From: PALSA-1440 sp050011195
Lineage (GTDB): Bacteria; Verrucomicrobiota; Verrucomicrobiia; Limisphaerales; UBA8199
Reading direction: 5' to 3'
Assembly (NCBI GenBank): GCA_050011195.1
Contig: JBEKJO010000009.1
Span: forward strand, 6,565-70,564
Length of the DNA stretch: 64,000 bases
Every line of letters starts with the position of its first letter. Within the stretch, counting starts at the first letter, position 1. Shown here piece by piece: positions 16,960 to 25,184 of the stretch. Position numbers and translations under genes: made by a program. The notes under the pieces were generated by a model. It saw only the letters and a list, made by a program, of their open reading frames with translations. It made no database searches and was not told the origin of the DNA.

Positions 16960-17034
16960 CCGGGAGGGCGAGCGTCCCCGCGAGCCCTGATTTGCCTGAG
17001 AAGTTTGGGCTCGCGAGGACGCTCGCCCTCCCGG
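16960..17034. repeat. 28-bp inverted repeat, GAGGGCGAGCGTCC family
   Basis: Arm 16960-16987 pairs with arm 17007-17034 with a single mismatch around a 19-base loop. It sits upstream of mmsA and downstream of a small minus-strand gene. A lone diverged half-element occurs near 7412-7440. The size and palindromy suit a REP/BIME-like mobile unit, and it could also block transcription. Confidence 0.8.
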
Positions 17035-17082
17035 AACCGCTCAGCCGCCTTCACGTCGCTACTCCCGCCGGCGCGCTTCCAG

Positions 17083-17130
17083 TTTCAGCCTTCCGCTTTC
17101 TGCATTCTGCATTCTTCCTTCTGCCTTCTG
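17083..17130. repeat. TTCTGCATTCTGC-type degenerate repeat
   Basis: Seven-base units (TTCTGCA, TTCTTCC, TTCTGCC and similar) are repeated six to seven times in the gene-free stretch 17035-17263, where nothing else is seen. Confidence 0.6.
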
Positions 17131-17263
17131 TCCCCCTTCCCCCCGCCCGCCAGCACAAGCCGCGAAACGTCATCCGCCCGCTGCACCGAAAAAAACCGGC
17201 GCGGCCCGGTGGAGGCAGCGCAGAACCTCACAGCCTTGAGGCCGCAAAACGGGCGCGCATGTA

Positions 17264-17476
17264 TCAGTTTCGGTCCGAATATCGGTCAACCACGACAACC
17301 GCCATAAAGTCATCTGAGCCTTCGATGGCGTTGAAGGTTACGAGAGTAACGACATGCGCTATGCCTCTCTCAAAACAGAAACGGTCGCCGACACGCGGAA
17401 TATGGTCGTACGGCCAAACAACCTCTCGATGCTGATTGTCGGCTCGAAGAAGTGTGATTTTTGGTGTTTTTTTCAT
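17264..17476 (-). CDS. Small protein of unknown function
   Basis: This 70-residue protein starts MKKTPKITLLRADNQHREVV and ends FMAVVVVDRYSDRN. It is probably one small beta-rich domain and is cytoplasmic, with no signal or membrane segment. It follows the 210-residue membrane protein gene by 36 bases in the same direction, so they may form an operon. I recognise no family. The pair interrupts the mmsA-prp island and may be a later insertion. Confidence 0.55.
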   Translation of the reverse strand: MKKTPKITLLRADNQHREVVWPYDHIPRVGDRFCFERGIAHVVTLVTFNAIEGSDDFMAVVVVDRYSDRN

Positions 17477-17512
17477 AAATAGCGATGTGTGGTCTAACGA
17501 CCAGCGACCTCG

Positions 17513-18145
17513 TTAGGCAGTTGGTTTTTCATTTCGTCTTTCATCAACAAGACGCTGGACAGCTTCCTGCCATGGATACTCCATGCGCCCTGCGCCAACG
17601 CTGGCGGTGTTGTAATTGCAGGCGCGATTTCGGCACAGGTAATTGTCATACGTTTCAAGGAACCCGGTGGGCTCTGGCGCTGGCTTTTGGCAACGAGGAC
17701 AGGAGGCCCTCACGTGAACGACCCTTCCCTTCGGAAACGAATAGCGCCAGGTGAAATCGAGTCCGAAGAATGTGTCGCTGCGGTATCGGTACAGGCGCGC
17801 ATACCAAAGCAAGTGCAGCAAAACCAACGGCAGGAGGAACAATGCTGGCAACACCCATGCTGATACTCGAATGTCTGCTCGCAGCAGAGATAAAAGTCCG
17901 TGCGGAGTAGGTTTCGCCGCGACGATGGCTTTCCAGAGAAGGTTTAGCAGTAGTGCCAGAACCGGCAGCACGATAGCCGACGTTAGGACATGTACCAGAA
18001 TCCCATCTTTGTTGCTGCGAATCCAGCGCAAGCACTTTTTGCCTTCTGCTTGAATTGCTTCAAAGGTGGCCGCTGAGATCGTGGCGCCACCGTCCTTATG
18101 TAGAGTCACTTTGGATTCGACTTTGATACTGCGTGGATGATTCAT
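17513..18145 (-). CDS. Two-helix membrane protein with a zinc-ribbon-like C-terminus
   Basis: This 210-residue protein has two transmembrane segments (VLTSAIVLPVLALLLNLLW and VSAWVLPALFLLPLVLLHLL). A cytoplasmic C-terminal domain carries ASCPRCQKPAP and LCRNRACNYN, a likely four-Cys zinc site. There is no signal peptide. The family is unknown to me; metal binding is inferred from Cys spacing only. It is likely co-transcribed with the 70-residue gene downstream. The neighbouring pyrimidine/propionate genes do not suggest a role for it. Confidence 0.65.
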   Translation of the reverse strand: MNHPRSIKVESKVTLHKDGGATISAATFEAIQAEGKKCLRWIRSNKDGILVHVLTSAIVLPVLALLLNLLWKAIVAAKPTPHGLLSLLRADIRVSAWVLPALFLLPLVLLHLLWYARLYRYRSDTFFGLDFTWRYSFPKGRVVHVRASCPRCQKPAPEPTGFLETYDNYLCRNRACNYNTASVGAGRMEYPWQEAVQRLVDERRNEKPTA

Positions 18146-18437
18146 GTTTTCTTCTTCGTGTTCTTTTTCGATTACAACTCACACCAATGTGCGTAAACCG
18201 CAAGAACGAAACGCCAAACGCCAAAGCCGTCGTTTTTCAGCCGTGTCGGCTGGGCCGGGCGGGAGCGGATTCCGGCGGGTTTCCGGTTCGGCGGGCGGAA
18301 AACCCCATTTCACGAGGAAAACCGCGAGTCTTGGCCCAAGACGGGGCTTCTTTTGGCACTCAGGTCGCACGTTGCTTTCTTGCAAACCTTCTGGCGCGGA
18401 CGTAACCTTATCCAGTGCCGACGGTGCTGCGCGTCAA

Positions 18438-18731
18438 ATGAAACTGAATAACACTCCGCCACCGGACATAACGACGGTGCAAATCACCGATGAACGGCTG
18501 ACCTTCGGCTTGGAAGACGGACGGACGGTGAGCGTACCGCTGTCGTTTTATCCCACGTTGCAACTCGCCACACGGCGCGAACGCGCGGACTTTGAGATCA
18601 CCCACACCTCCGTTTATTGGCCGAAGCTTGATTGCGACATCAGTTCCGACTGCCTGCTGCGCGGCGCCAAGGAAGCCCGCAAATTTGCCGAGCGCGCCTG
18701 GCGCAAAAAGGCCAAGCTCGCCGCCGCCTGA
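18438..18731 (+). CDS. DUF2442 domain protein
   Basis: This 97-residue protein starts at MKLNNTPPPDITTVQITDER. The in-frame region back to 18144 is low-quality intergenic sequence and was not used. The body matches DUF2442: VQITDERLTFGLEDGRTVSV, then LATRRERADFEI, then the W-P-x-L-D-x-D-I-S motif (YWPKLDCDISSDCLL). DUF2442 proteins are small and of unknown role, often beside DUF4160 partners in toxin-antitoxin-like pairs. No DUF4160 frame is seen here, so this copy is solitary. Confidence 0.78.
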   Translation: MKLNNTPPPDITTVQITDERLTFGLEDGRTVSVPLSFYPTLQLATRRERADFEITHTSVYWPKLDCDISSDCLLRGAKEARKFAERAWRKKAKLAAA

Positions 18732-18765
18732 ATTCAAGAGAGTTGGCCGCGGCTCTGCGTCAAGA

Positions 18766-19899
18766 CTACCCGCGATGGACCAGGGGCACAACCCGGCGCT
18801 CCGCCGGACCGGTGTAGTGTGAGAGCGGACGGATGAGGCGGTTGGCGGCCAACTGCTCCATGATGTGCGCCGTCCAGCCCGTGATGCGCGCCATCACGAA
18901 GATGGGCGTGAACATGTCAATGTCAATCCCCATCAGGTAGTAGGCGGGGCCGGAGTAGAAGTCAAGGTTGGGATAGATGCCCTTCTCTTTGAGCATGGTT
19001 TCGGCGAGGATGTCGCAGATTTCCAGCCATTGCTTCTGGCCGGTGAGGTCGGCCATCTGGCGGGCGTATTTGTGCATCGTCGGACAACGGGAGTCGCCTT
19101 TCTTATAGACGCGGTGGCCGAACCCCATGATCTTGCGCTTTTCGCGCAGGGCCGTCAGCATCCAGTCGCGGGCGCGCGCCGGCTCGCCGATTTCGAGCAA
19201 CATGCGCATGACCTCTTCGTTGGCGCCGCCGTGCAAGGGGCCTTTGAGCGAGCCGATGCCCGCCGTGACGCCGCTATAAATGTCCGACAGCGTCGAAACC
19301 ACGACCCGGGCCGTGAAGGTGGAGGCGTTGAAACCGTGTTCGGCATAAAGGATAAGTGATACCTCGAACGCGCGGACCACTTCCGATGGCGGCGCCTGCC
19401 CGAGGCAGATGTGGAAGAAATTCTGCGCAAAGCTCAGGTCGCTGCGCGGAGGAATAATCTCCAGGCCCTTGCGCACCCGGTAGAAGGAGCCCAACATGAT
19501 GGGAATCTTCGCCATCATGCTGATCGCGCGGTCCAGGTTGGCGGCGGCGTCCTCTTTGTCCGGGGCCGGGTCTTCCATGCCGAGGAAACTGACCGCCGTG
19601 CGGAGCAGGTCCATCGGGTGGGCGGTGCGCGGGGTTTTCTGAATCACTGCCAGCAACTCCTTGCTCAGATGGCGCCGTGAGCGCCCGTCGGCCTGAAAAG
19701 CGGCGAGCTGCTGCGCGTTGGGCAGTTCGCCGTGCCACAGCAGCCAGGCGACTTCTTCGAAGCAGCAATGCTCGGCCAGCTCCTGCACCGGATAGCCGAA
19801 ATAGACGAGCGAGTTGATTTCCGGCATCACCTTGGAGATGCGCGTGGAGTCCACGACCACGCCGTCCAGGCCGCGGTGGATAACGGTTTCGTCAGCCAT
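18766..19899 (-). CDS. prpC: 2-methylcitrate synthase / citrate synthase family
   Basis: This 377-residue short-type citrate synthase condenses propionyl-CoA with oxaloacetate to 2-methylcitrate. The active-site His is in GPLHGGANEEVM, the second His in MGFGHRVYK, and the Asp region is DFYSGPAYYLMGI. Length and the RGLDGVVVDSTRIS start fit the PrpC/short CS group. The specific assignment to 2-methylcitrate rests on its place beside prpB and prpD; residual citrate synthase activity is likely. The stop of prpC is in the order prpD-prpB-prpC, with a 9-base gap from prpB. Confidence 0.9.
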   Translation of the reverse strand: MADETVIHRGLDGVVVDSTRISKVMPEINSLVYFGYPVQELAEHCCFEEVAWLLWHGELPNAQQLAAFQADGRSRRHLSKELLAVIQKTPRTAHPMDLLRTAVSFLGMEDPAPDKEDAAANLDRAISMMAKIPIMLGSFYRVRKGLEIIPPRSDLSFAQNFFHICLGQAPPSEVVRAFEVSLILYAEHGFNASTFTARVVVSTLSDIYSGVTAGIGSLKGPLHGGANEEVMRMLLEIGEPARARDWMLTALREKRKIMGFGHRVYKKGDSRCPTMHKYARQMADLTGQKQWLEICDILAETMLKEKGIYPNLDFYSGPAYYLMGIDIDMFTPIFVMARITGWTAHIMEQLAANRLIRPLSHYTGPAERRVVPLVHRG

Positions 19900-19908
19900 A
19901 ATCGTCAG

Positions 19909-20802
19909 TCAGGGTTTGAAGTTATCTATGTCTTTGTCGAACTGGGCGTATTTCTCGTATTGGATCAGTTCATACAATTCGGCGCGAGTTTGCATTTTGT
20001 CAAGCAGGAGGGCTTGCGTGCCTTCGGCTTTCAGGACCGCCAGACCCTGTTCAACGGCTTTCATCGCCAGGCGCAACGAGGTCACCGGATAGATAACCAG
20101 GTTCAAGCCGAGGTCCGCCAATTGCCGCGCGGAGAGCAGTTTGGTCTTCCCGAACTCGGTCATGTTCGCCAGCAACGGAACGGCGACGGCCTTGCGGAAC
20201 TGCTCGAACTCGGACTCGTCGTGCAAGGCTTCCGGGAAAATCATGTCTGCGCCGGCATCCACATACACCTTGGCCCGCTCGATCGCCCCGGCCAATCCTT
20301 CGGATTCGCGCGCGTCGGTGCGGGCGATGATGACGAAGTTGGCATCGCGACGCGCGCCGGTGGCGGCGCGGAGTTTCTTTACCATGTCGGCGGCGGGGAC
20401 GAGCGATTTGTGGTCGAGGTGGCCGCAACGCTTCGGGTTGAGCTGGTCTTCGAAGTGGCAACCGCACAAGCCAAGCTCCTCGAATTCCTGGACGGTGCGC
20501 GCGGCGCTCAGGGGTTCGCCAAAACCAGTGTCGGCGTCAATGATGGCGGGCAGGCGGGTGACCCGGGCGATGGCGCGTCCGCGCTGGGCGACCTCGCTGA
20601 GGGTGGTGAGGCCGACATCAGGCAGCGCGAGGTCGGCTGACAGGACCGCGCCGGAGATATAAACGCCCTCGAAACCGTGGCGTTCGATCAGCAGCGAGAC
20701 CAGCGGCGAAAACGCGCCCGGGAATCGAAGCAGTGCGCCCGAGCGCAGGGCGGCGCGGAACTCGGCGCGCTTCCGGGCGGCGGATTTGGCGGCGAATAGC
20801 AT
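19909..20802 (-). CDS. prpB: Methylisocitrate lyase
   Basis: This 297-residue PEP-mutase/isocitrate-lyase superfamily protein cleaves 2-methylisocitrate to pyruvate and succinate. The start at 20802 (MLFAAKSAARKRAEF) lies one base after the prpD stop; a start at 20877 would overlap prpD. The catalytic loop is PKRCGH, and Mg-binding acidic residues are seen in DADTGFGEP and FEDQLNPK. The length is that of the single-domain PrpB type and not of glyoxylate-cycle isocitrate lyase. Spacing on both sides shows an operon with prpD and prpC. Confidence 0.92.
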   Translation of the reverse strand: MLFAAKSAARKRAEFRAALRSGALLRFPGAFSPLVSLLIERHGFEGVYISGAVLSADLALPDVGLTTLSEVAQRGRAIARVTRLPAIIDADTGFGEPLSAARTVQEFEELGLCGCHFEDQLNPKRCGHLDHKSLVPAADMVKKLRAATGARRDANFVIIARTDARESEGLAGAIERAKVYVDAGADMIFPEALHDESEFEQFRKAVAVPLLANMTEFGKTKLLSARQLADLGLNLVIYPVTSLRLAMKAVEQGLAVLKAEGTQALLLDKMQTRAELYELIQYEKYAQFDKDIDNFKP

Positions 20803-20803
20803 G

Positions 20804-22312
20804 TCAGAAAATGCCGCGGTTATCGCGGGTTGCACAAGAAAGTTTCTCCGGCGGCAGCGCCAGGTTGAGCGCGCCAAGTTCGGCGGCGGGGAGTTCGGCC
20901 AGGCACTGCGCTGCTTCCAGAAAGCGCTCTGCCTCCAGTGGCAAGAGCAAATGCTCCGTCAAGGTTCGGAACTTGCGGAGGTAGCCGGGCCGCGCGAATG
21001 GACGCGCGCCTAGTGGGTGGGCGTTGGCGACGGCGATTTCGTCGGTGAGTCGGCTGCCGTCGGTGAAGGTGATCACCACGCGGCCGCCGAGAGCCTTCTC
21101 GCGCGGGTCAGCGGCGTGATAGCGGCGAGTCCATTCAAGGTCTTCTTCGGTGCAGATCTTTTGCCACAGTGCGACGAGCGCGGGGTCGTGTGCCAATTCC
21201 GTCGCGTAGCTTTTCACGTGATGCCAGAAGCCGGTGCGCAGTGCGGCGGCAAAGATGTACATCAGGCTATGGTCAAGAGTCTCCCGGCTGGCGTCTGGGT
21301 CCAGCTTCTGCGGGTCTCCCGAGCCAGTGCCGATGACGGCGTGCGTGTGATGGCTGGTGTGGATGACAATTTCCCGAATCCGGCTGAGGTCGGGAATCCG
21401 GCCTCGCAGCCGGAAGGCGAGATCAATCCACGCCTGGGCCTGGTATTCGGCGGAATGTTCCTTGGTATAGGAATCGAGAATAGCGCGGCAGGGCGCGCCG
21501 GGCGCGGGCAACGGAACCTCGTAGGCGGCGCCGGGTCCACCGAGCATCCAGGCGATGACGCTGTCCTCGCCTTCGTAGATTGGGGAGGGGCTTTTCTCGC
21601 CGCGCATGGCCCGGTCCACGGCCTCGATGGCGAGCTTGCCGGCGTGGGCCGGTGCGTAGGCCTTCCAGCTTGAGATCTCGCCTTTGCGCGACTGCCGGGT
21701 GGTAAAGCTGACATGCACCGCCTGCTGCACGGCTTGATAAATGGTCTCCGTGTCCAGTTGCAGCAGGGCGCCCACGCCGGCCGCGACGGACGGGCCGAGG
21801 TGCGCGATGTGATCCTTCTTGTATTGGTGGAGGCAGACGGCGCGGACGAGGTTGATTTGGATTTCGTAAGCGACGGCGATGGCGCAGAGCAATTGCACGC
21901 CGGTGCCACCGCATTGCTGGGCGACGGCCAGGAGCGGCGGGATGTTGTCCCCGGGGTGCGAGTAATCCGCCGCAAGGAAAGTGTCGTGCATGTCCAGCTC
22001 GCGCACGGCGACCCCGTTGGCCCAAGCGGCCCATTCGGCTTCAAAGCGCCGGTCCGACGGGATGCCGAACAGCGTGGCGCCGCCCGGACGCGGATGGGCC
22101 AGCGCCTGGGACCGGGCATTGGCGACGGGCGCGCGCTTGATGGCGGCGAGCGCGACGCCGGCGTTATCAATGATGCGGTTGATCACCATCTCCGTTACCT
22201 CCGCGTCGGCAGGAGGCGCGGCGTTCGCGACCTCCGCAATCTTCCACGCAAGCTGCTCCGTTTTCGGCAGGGGGGTCTTCGACGGACAAACTTGAACCCG
22301 GTGGATGACCAT
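20804..22312 (-). CDS. prpD: 2-methylcitrate dehydratase (MmgE/PrpD family)
   Basis: This 502-residue protein dehydrates 2-methylcitrate toward cis-aconitate analogues. The start at 22312 (MVIHRVQVCPSKTP) overlaps the preA stop by one base (TGATG). A start at 22447 would overlap preA by about 130 bases. Family features are AVRELDMHDTFLAADYSHPG, SFTTRQSRKGEISSWKAYAP with AHAGKLAIEA following, and the C-terminal LDHSLMYIFAAALR. The one-base junctions with preA upstream and prpB downstream place pyrimidine reductase and methylcitrate genes in a single transcription unit. Confidence 0.92.
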   Translation of the reverse strand: MVIHRVQVCPSKTPLPKTEQLAWKIAEVANAAPPADAEVTEMVINRIIDNAGVALAAIKRAPVANARSQALAHPRPGGATLFGIPSDRRFEAEWAAWANGVAVRELDMHDTFLAADYSHPGDNIPPLLAVAQQCGGTGVQLLCAIAVAYEIQINLVRAVCLHQYKKDHIAHLGPSVAAGVGALLQLDTETIYQAVQQAVHVSFTTRQSRKGEISSWKAYAPAHAGKLAIEAVDRAMRGEKSPSPIYEGEDSVIAWMLGGPGAAYEVPLPAPGAPCRAILDSYTKEHSAEYQAQAWIDLAFRLRGRIPDLSRIREIVIHTSHHTHAVIGTGSGDPQKLDPDASRETLDHSLMYIFAAALRTGFWHHVKSYATELAHDPALVALWQKICTEEDLEWTRRYHAADPREKALGGRVVITFTDGSRLTDEIAVANAHPLGARPFARPGYLRKFRTLTEHLLLPLEAERFLEAAQCLAELPAAELGALNLALPPEKLSCATRDNRGIF

Positions 22313-23622
22313 CACGGATGTGCCGGGATCGGCTTCATTTCGCCCCGGGCGATTTTCTCCTGGTATTCGCTCCAACTCATCTTCGGCTGGCCGCGATCGA
22401 TTGACACCATCGTGATACACCCGTCCACCGGGCAGACGATCGCGCACAGGTTGCAGCCCACGCAGTCGGCCTCGCGCACTTGGGGGATGGGTTTGCCGGG
22501 AACGCGGCCCGGGCCGAGGCCCTGGCCGTTAGGCGGCACCAAGTCGATGCACTGGTGCGCGCCGTCCTCGCAGGCGATGTAGCACAGATTGCAACCGATG
22601 CACTGGTCGTAATTGATGCGGGCAATGCGCTTGTAATTCAGGTCCAGCGACTCCCACTTTTTGATGGCAGGCACGGCTTTGCCGACCAAATCCGCGACGC
22701 TCTGGAAGCCTTTGGCATCCAGATAATCATTCAACCCGTCCATCATGTCCTCCACGATGCGGAAACCGTAGTGCATAATGGCGGTGCAGACCTGGACGCT
22801 GGTCGAGCCGAGGGCGATAAACTCCGCCGCATCGCGCCAGTTGGCGATCCCGCCGATGCCCGAAATCGGCAGGCCCACTTCGGGATCGGCGGCGCAGCTC
22901 TGCACCATGTTCAGCGCAATCGGCTTGACCGCCGGGCCACAGTAGCCGCCGTGCGTGCTCAAACCGCCGACTTCTGGTTCCGGAACCAGGCTGTCGAGAT
23001 TGACCTGCGTGATGCTGTTGAGCGTATTAATCAGTGAGATCGCGTTGGCTCCGCCTTTCCTGGCCGCGCGAGCCGCCTGCGTTATGTCGGTAATGTTGGG
23101 CGTCAGCTTCACGACCACCGGAATCGTGGCGACCTCCATTACCCAACTGACGATTCTCTCCGTCACGGCCGGCTGTTGGCCGACGGCGGACCCCATGCCG
23201 CGTTCACACATCCCGTGCGGACAACCGAAGTTGAGTTCGACGCCATCGGCCCCGGCGTCCGCGGAACGCTTGACGAATTCATGCCAGCGCTCCCGCGTGT
23301 CCACCATCAGCGAGGCGATGATGGGCCGGCCCGGCCAGCGGCGTTTGACGTCGGCAATTTCGCGGAAGTTGGTTTCGGGCGAACGGTCGCTGGTGAGTTC
23401 GATATTGTTGAAGCCCGCCATGCGCAGCGTGCCCAGGTTCAGCGCGGAGTAGCGGGAAGACGTATTGACGATGGCGTCGCTGATCGTTTTCCAGACAATC
23501 CCGCCCCACCCCGCTTCGAAGGCGCGGTGGGCCTGGTGGGCGGTGTTCGACGGCGGGCCAGAGGCGACCCAGAACGGATTGGGCGACTTGATGCCGGCGA
23601 GATTAATGGACAGATCGGCCAT
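22312..23622 (-). CDS. preA: NAD-dependent dihydropyrimidine dehydrogenase, FMN/Fe-S subunit
   Basis: This 436-residue protein reduces uracil or thymine to the 5,6-dihydro form. The N-terminal 320 residues are a dihydroorotate-dehydrogenase-like FMN barrel with the catalytic Cys loop NFGCPHGMCERGMGSAVGQ. The C-terminal part has two 4Fe-4S motifs, CIGCNLCYIAC and CVGCNLCAIVCP. Length and order match PreA and the C-terminal half of mammalian DPYD. preT lies 14 bases upstream and prpD overlaps downstream by one base, so the three are almost certainly co-translated from one mRNA. Confidence 0.95.
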   Translation of the reverse strand: MADLSINLAGIKSPNPFWVASGPPSNTAHQAHRAFEAGWGGIVWKTISDAIVNTSSRYSALNLGTLRMAGFNNIELTSDRSPETNFREIADVKRRWPGRPIIASLMVDTRERWHEFVKRSADAGADGVELNFGCPHGMCERGMGSAVGQQPAVTERIVSWVMEVATIPVVVKLTPNITDITQAARAARKGGANAISLINTLNSITQVNLDSLVPEPEVGGLSTHGGYCGPAVKPIALNMVQSCAADPEVGLPISGIGGIANWRDAAEFIALGSTSVQVCTAIMHYGFRIVEDMMDGLNDYLDAKGFQSVADLVGKAVPAIKKWESLDLNYKRIARINYDQCIGCNLCYIACEDGAHQCIDLVPPNGQGLGPGRVPGKPIPQVREADCVGCNLCAIVCPVDGCITMVSIDRGQPKMSWSEYQEKIARGEMKPIPAHP

Positions 23623-23636
23623 AAACTCAGAAGGGG

Positions 23637-25109
23637 TTAACGGATTGAACTCTTTTGTTTGGCATATTCTTTCTCCAACTCCCGCACGCGAATTGGCCGG
23701 TCGAAGCCTGAGCCGACCGGCAGGCCTTTCACCCCGTAACGCGAGGGTTGCATCGGCCCGATCACTTTTTGCCCGGCGAAGGAGGCGTGAATGCCGCGGG
23801 CGGCTTTTTTGCCTTCGGCCACGGCGTTGACGACTTCGCGACCGCCGTTGGCGCAGTCGCCCCCGGCGAACACGCGCGGAATGTTCGTCTGCCCGGTGTC
23901 CGGGTTGCGCACTACCACGCCGCGTTTATCCAGTTCGAGCGCGGGAAAAAGCCTTTTGAACAGATTCACCTGCTTTTCTTCGCCAATGGCCTTGATGACC
24001 ATGTCGAAAGGTTCAACGAATTCGGAGCCAGCAAGGGTTTGCAGTTTCCCCTTTGTGCTCGCCGTGCGTCCGAGCTTCAAACCAGTGACATGGCCCCTGC
24101 CGTCCGAGAGGATTTCCAGCGGCACCACGTTGAAGAGGAAGCGCGCGCCGTCGGTCTTGGCCAGCTTCTGCTCGAAATCGTAAGCGGGCATCTCTGCCTG
24201 GCTGCGACGATAGACGATGACCGCGTCGCGCGCGCCCAGGCGCCGGGCTTGCGTGACGGCATCAATGGCGGTGTTGCCGCCCCCAATGACGGCCACGCGG
24301 TCGCCCACCGGCACCTGGTGCAGCGGGTGCGTGTGAATCTGTTCGATGAACTCAAGCGCCTCGACCACTTCCGGCAAATCCTCGCCCGGGACGTTCAGGC
24401 GCGCGCCTTTGCCCAGCCCCAGCCCGAGGAAAAGGGCGTCGAATTCCTTTTGAATTTGCTCGACCGGGAGGTCCCGGCCGACTTCAACCCCGCAACGGAA
24501 CTCGACGCCCAGGCTTTGAATCATGGCCACTTCCGCCAGGCTCACCTCCGGCATCATCTTGTAACAAGCGATGCCGTAGGTGTTGAGTCCGCCGGCATTC
24601 GGCTTTTTCTCAAAGACGACGACCTCGTGGCCCAGTTGCGCCAGTTCCGCCGCGCAACCGAGCCCCGCGGGCCCCCCGCCGATGACGGCGACGCGCCGGC
24701 CGGATTTCCTGGCCGGCGTTTTCAACACGGGAAGCCGGTTCTGCAACGCGTGGTCAGTGGCATGCCGCTGCAGCCGGCCGATTTTCACCGGGTCGCCTTC
24801 CCGGTCAAGCACCACGCAGGCGCCTTCACACAAAACTTCGGTCGGGCAGACGCGGGCGCAACTGCCGCCGAGGATGTTGGCGCTGAGAATCGCGCGGGCG
24901 GAGCCAGCGAGGTTTCCCGTCGCGATTTTCCTGATGAACGAAGGGATGTCGATGCCCGTCGGACAGGCCTGGATGCAGGGCGCGTCGAAGCAAAACAAGC
25001 AGCGGCCGGCCTCGATAATGGCCTCCTGCGGTGTGTAGCGCGGCGCGATGTCGGCCATGCTGGCCGCGGCCGCTTCTGGTCCCAGCTTCGGGCTGATAGG
25101 CATGTTCAA
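23637..25109 (-). CDS. preT: NAD-dependent dihydropyrimidine dehydrogenase, FAD/NAD subunit
   Basis: This 490-residue partner of PreA passes electrons from NAD(P)H through FAD and Fe-S clusters. The N-terminal cysteines CLFCFDAPCIQACPTGIDIP and GGSCARVCPTEVLCEGACV match the glutamate-synthase small-subunit / DPYD domain I layout. Nucleotide sites are VAVIGGGPAGLGCAAEL (FAD) and VAVIGGGNTAIDA (NAD), with VFAGGDCANGG near the end. It is the first gene of the preT-preA-prpD-prpB-prpC run, divergent from the beta-ureidopropionase gene across 75 bases. Confidence 0.95.
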   Translation of the reverse strand: MNMPISPKLGPEAAAASMADIAPRYTPQEAIIEAGRCLFCFDAPCIQACPTGIDIPSFIRKIATGNLAGSARAILSANILGGSCARVCPTEVLCEGACVVLDREGDPVKIGRLQRHATDHALQNRLPVLKTPARKSGRRVAVIGGGPAGLGCAAELAQLGHEVVVFEKKPNAGGLNTYGIACYKMMPEVSLAEVAMIQSLGVEFRCGVEVGRDLPVEQIQKEFDALFLGLGLGKGARLNVPGEDLPEVVEALEFIEQIHTHPLHQVPVGDRVAVIGGGNTAIDAVTQARRLGARDAVIVYRRSQAEMPAYDFEQKLAKTDGARFLFNVVPLEILSDGRGHVTGLKLGRTASTKGKLQTLAGSEFVEPFDMVIKAIGEEKQVNLFKRLFPALELDKRGVVVRNPDTGQTNIPRVFAGGDCANGGREVVNAVAEGKKAARGIHASFAGQKVIGPMQPSRYGVKGLPVGSGFDRPIRVRELEKEYAKQKSSIR

Positions 25110-25123
25110 AGGCTGATTAGTGG

Positions 25124-25152
25124 TTGAAGCTTAAACCAACCTTCGCTAAAAT
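25124..25152 (+). promoter_or_regulatory. Sigma-70-type promoter for the beta-ureidopropionase gene
   Basis: TTGAAG (25124-25129) and TAAAAT (25147-25152) are separated by 17 bases, 32 bases before the start codon. It lies in the 75-base divergent gap with preT, a natural place for a shared regulator site, though no clear operator palindrome is visible. Confidence 0.6.
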
Positions 25153-25184
25153 GAAAGCAGCAAGATCAATTTCGACACAATCTT

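Noticed and set aside
18144..18437. N-terminal extension of the DUF2442 protein
   Set aside because: The 98 extra residues have no family match and no signal peptide; the domain begins right after the ATG at 18438.
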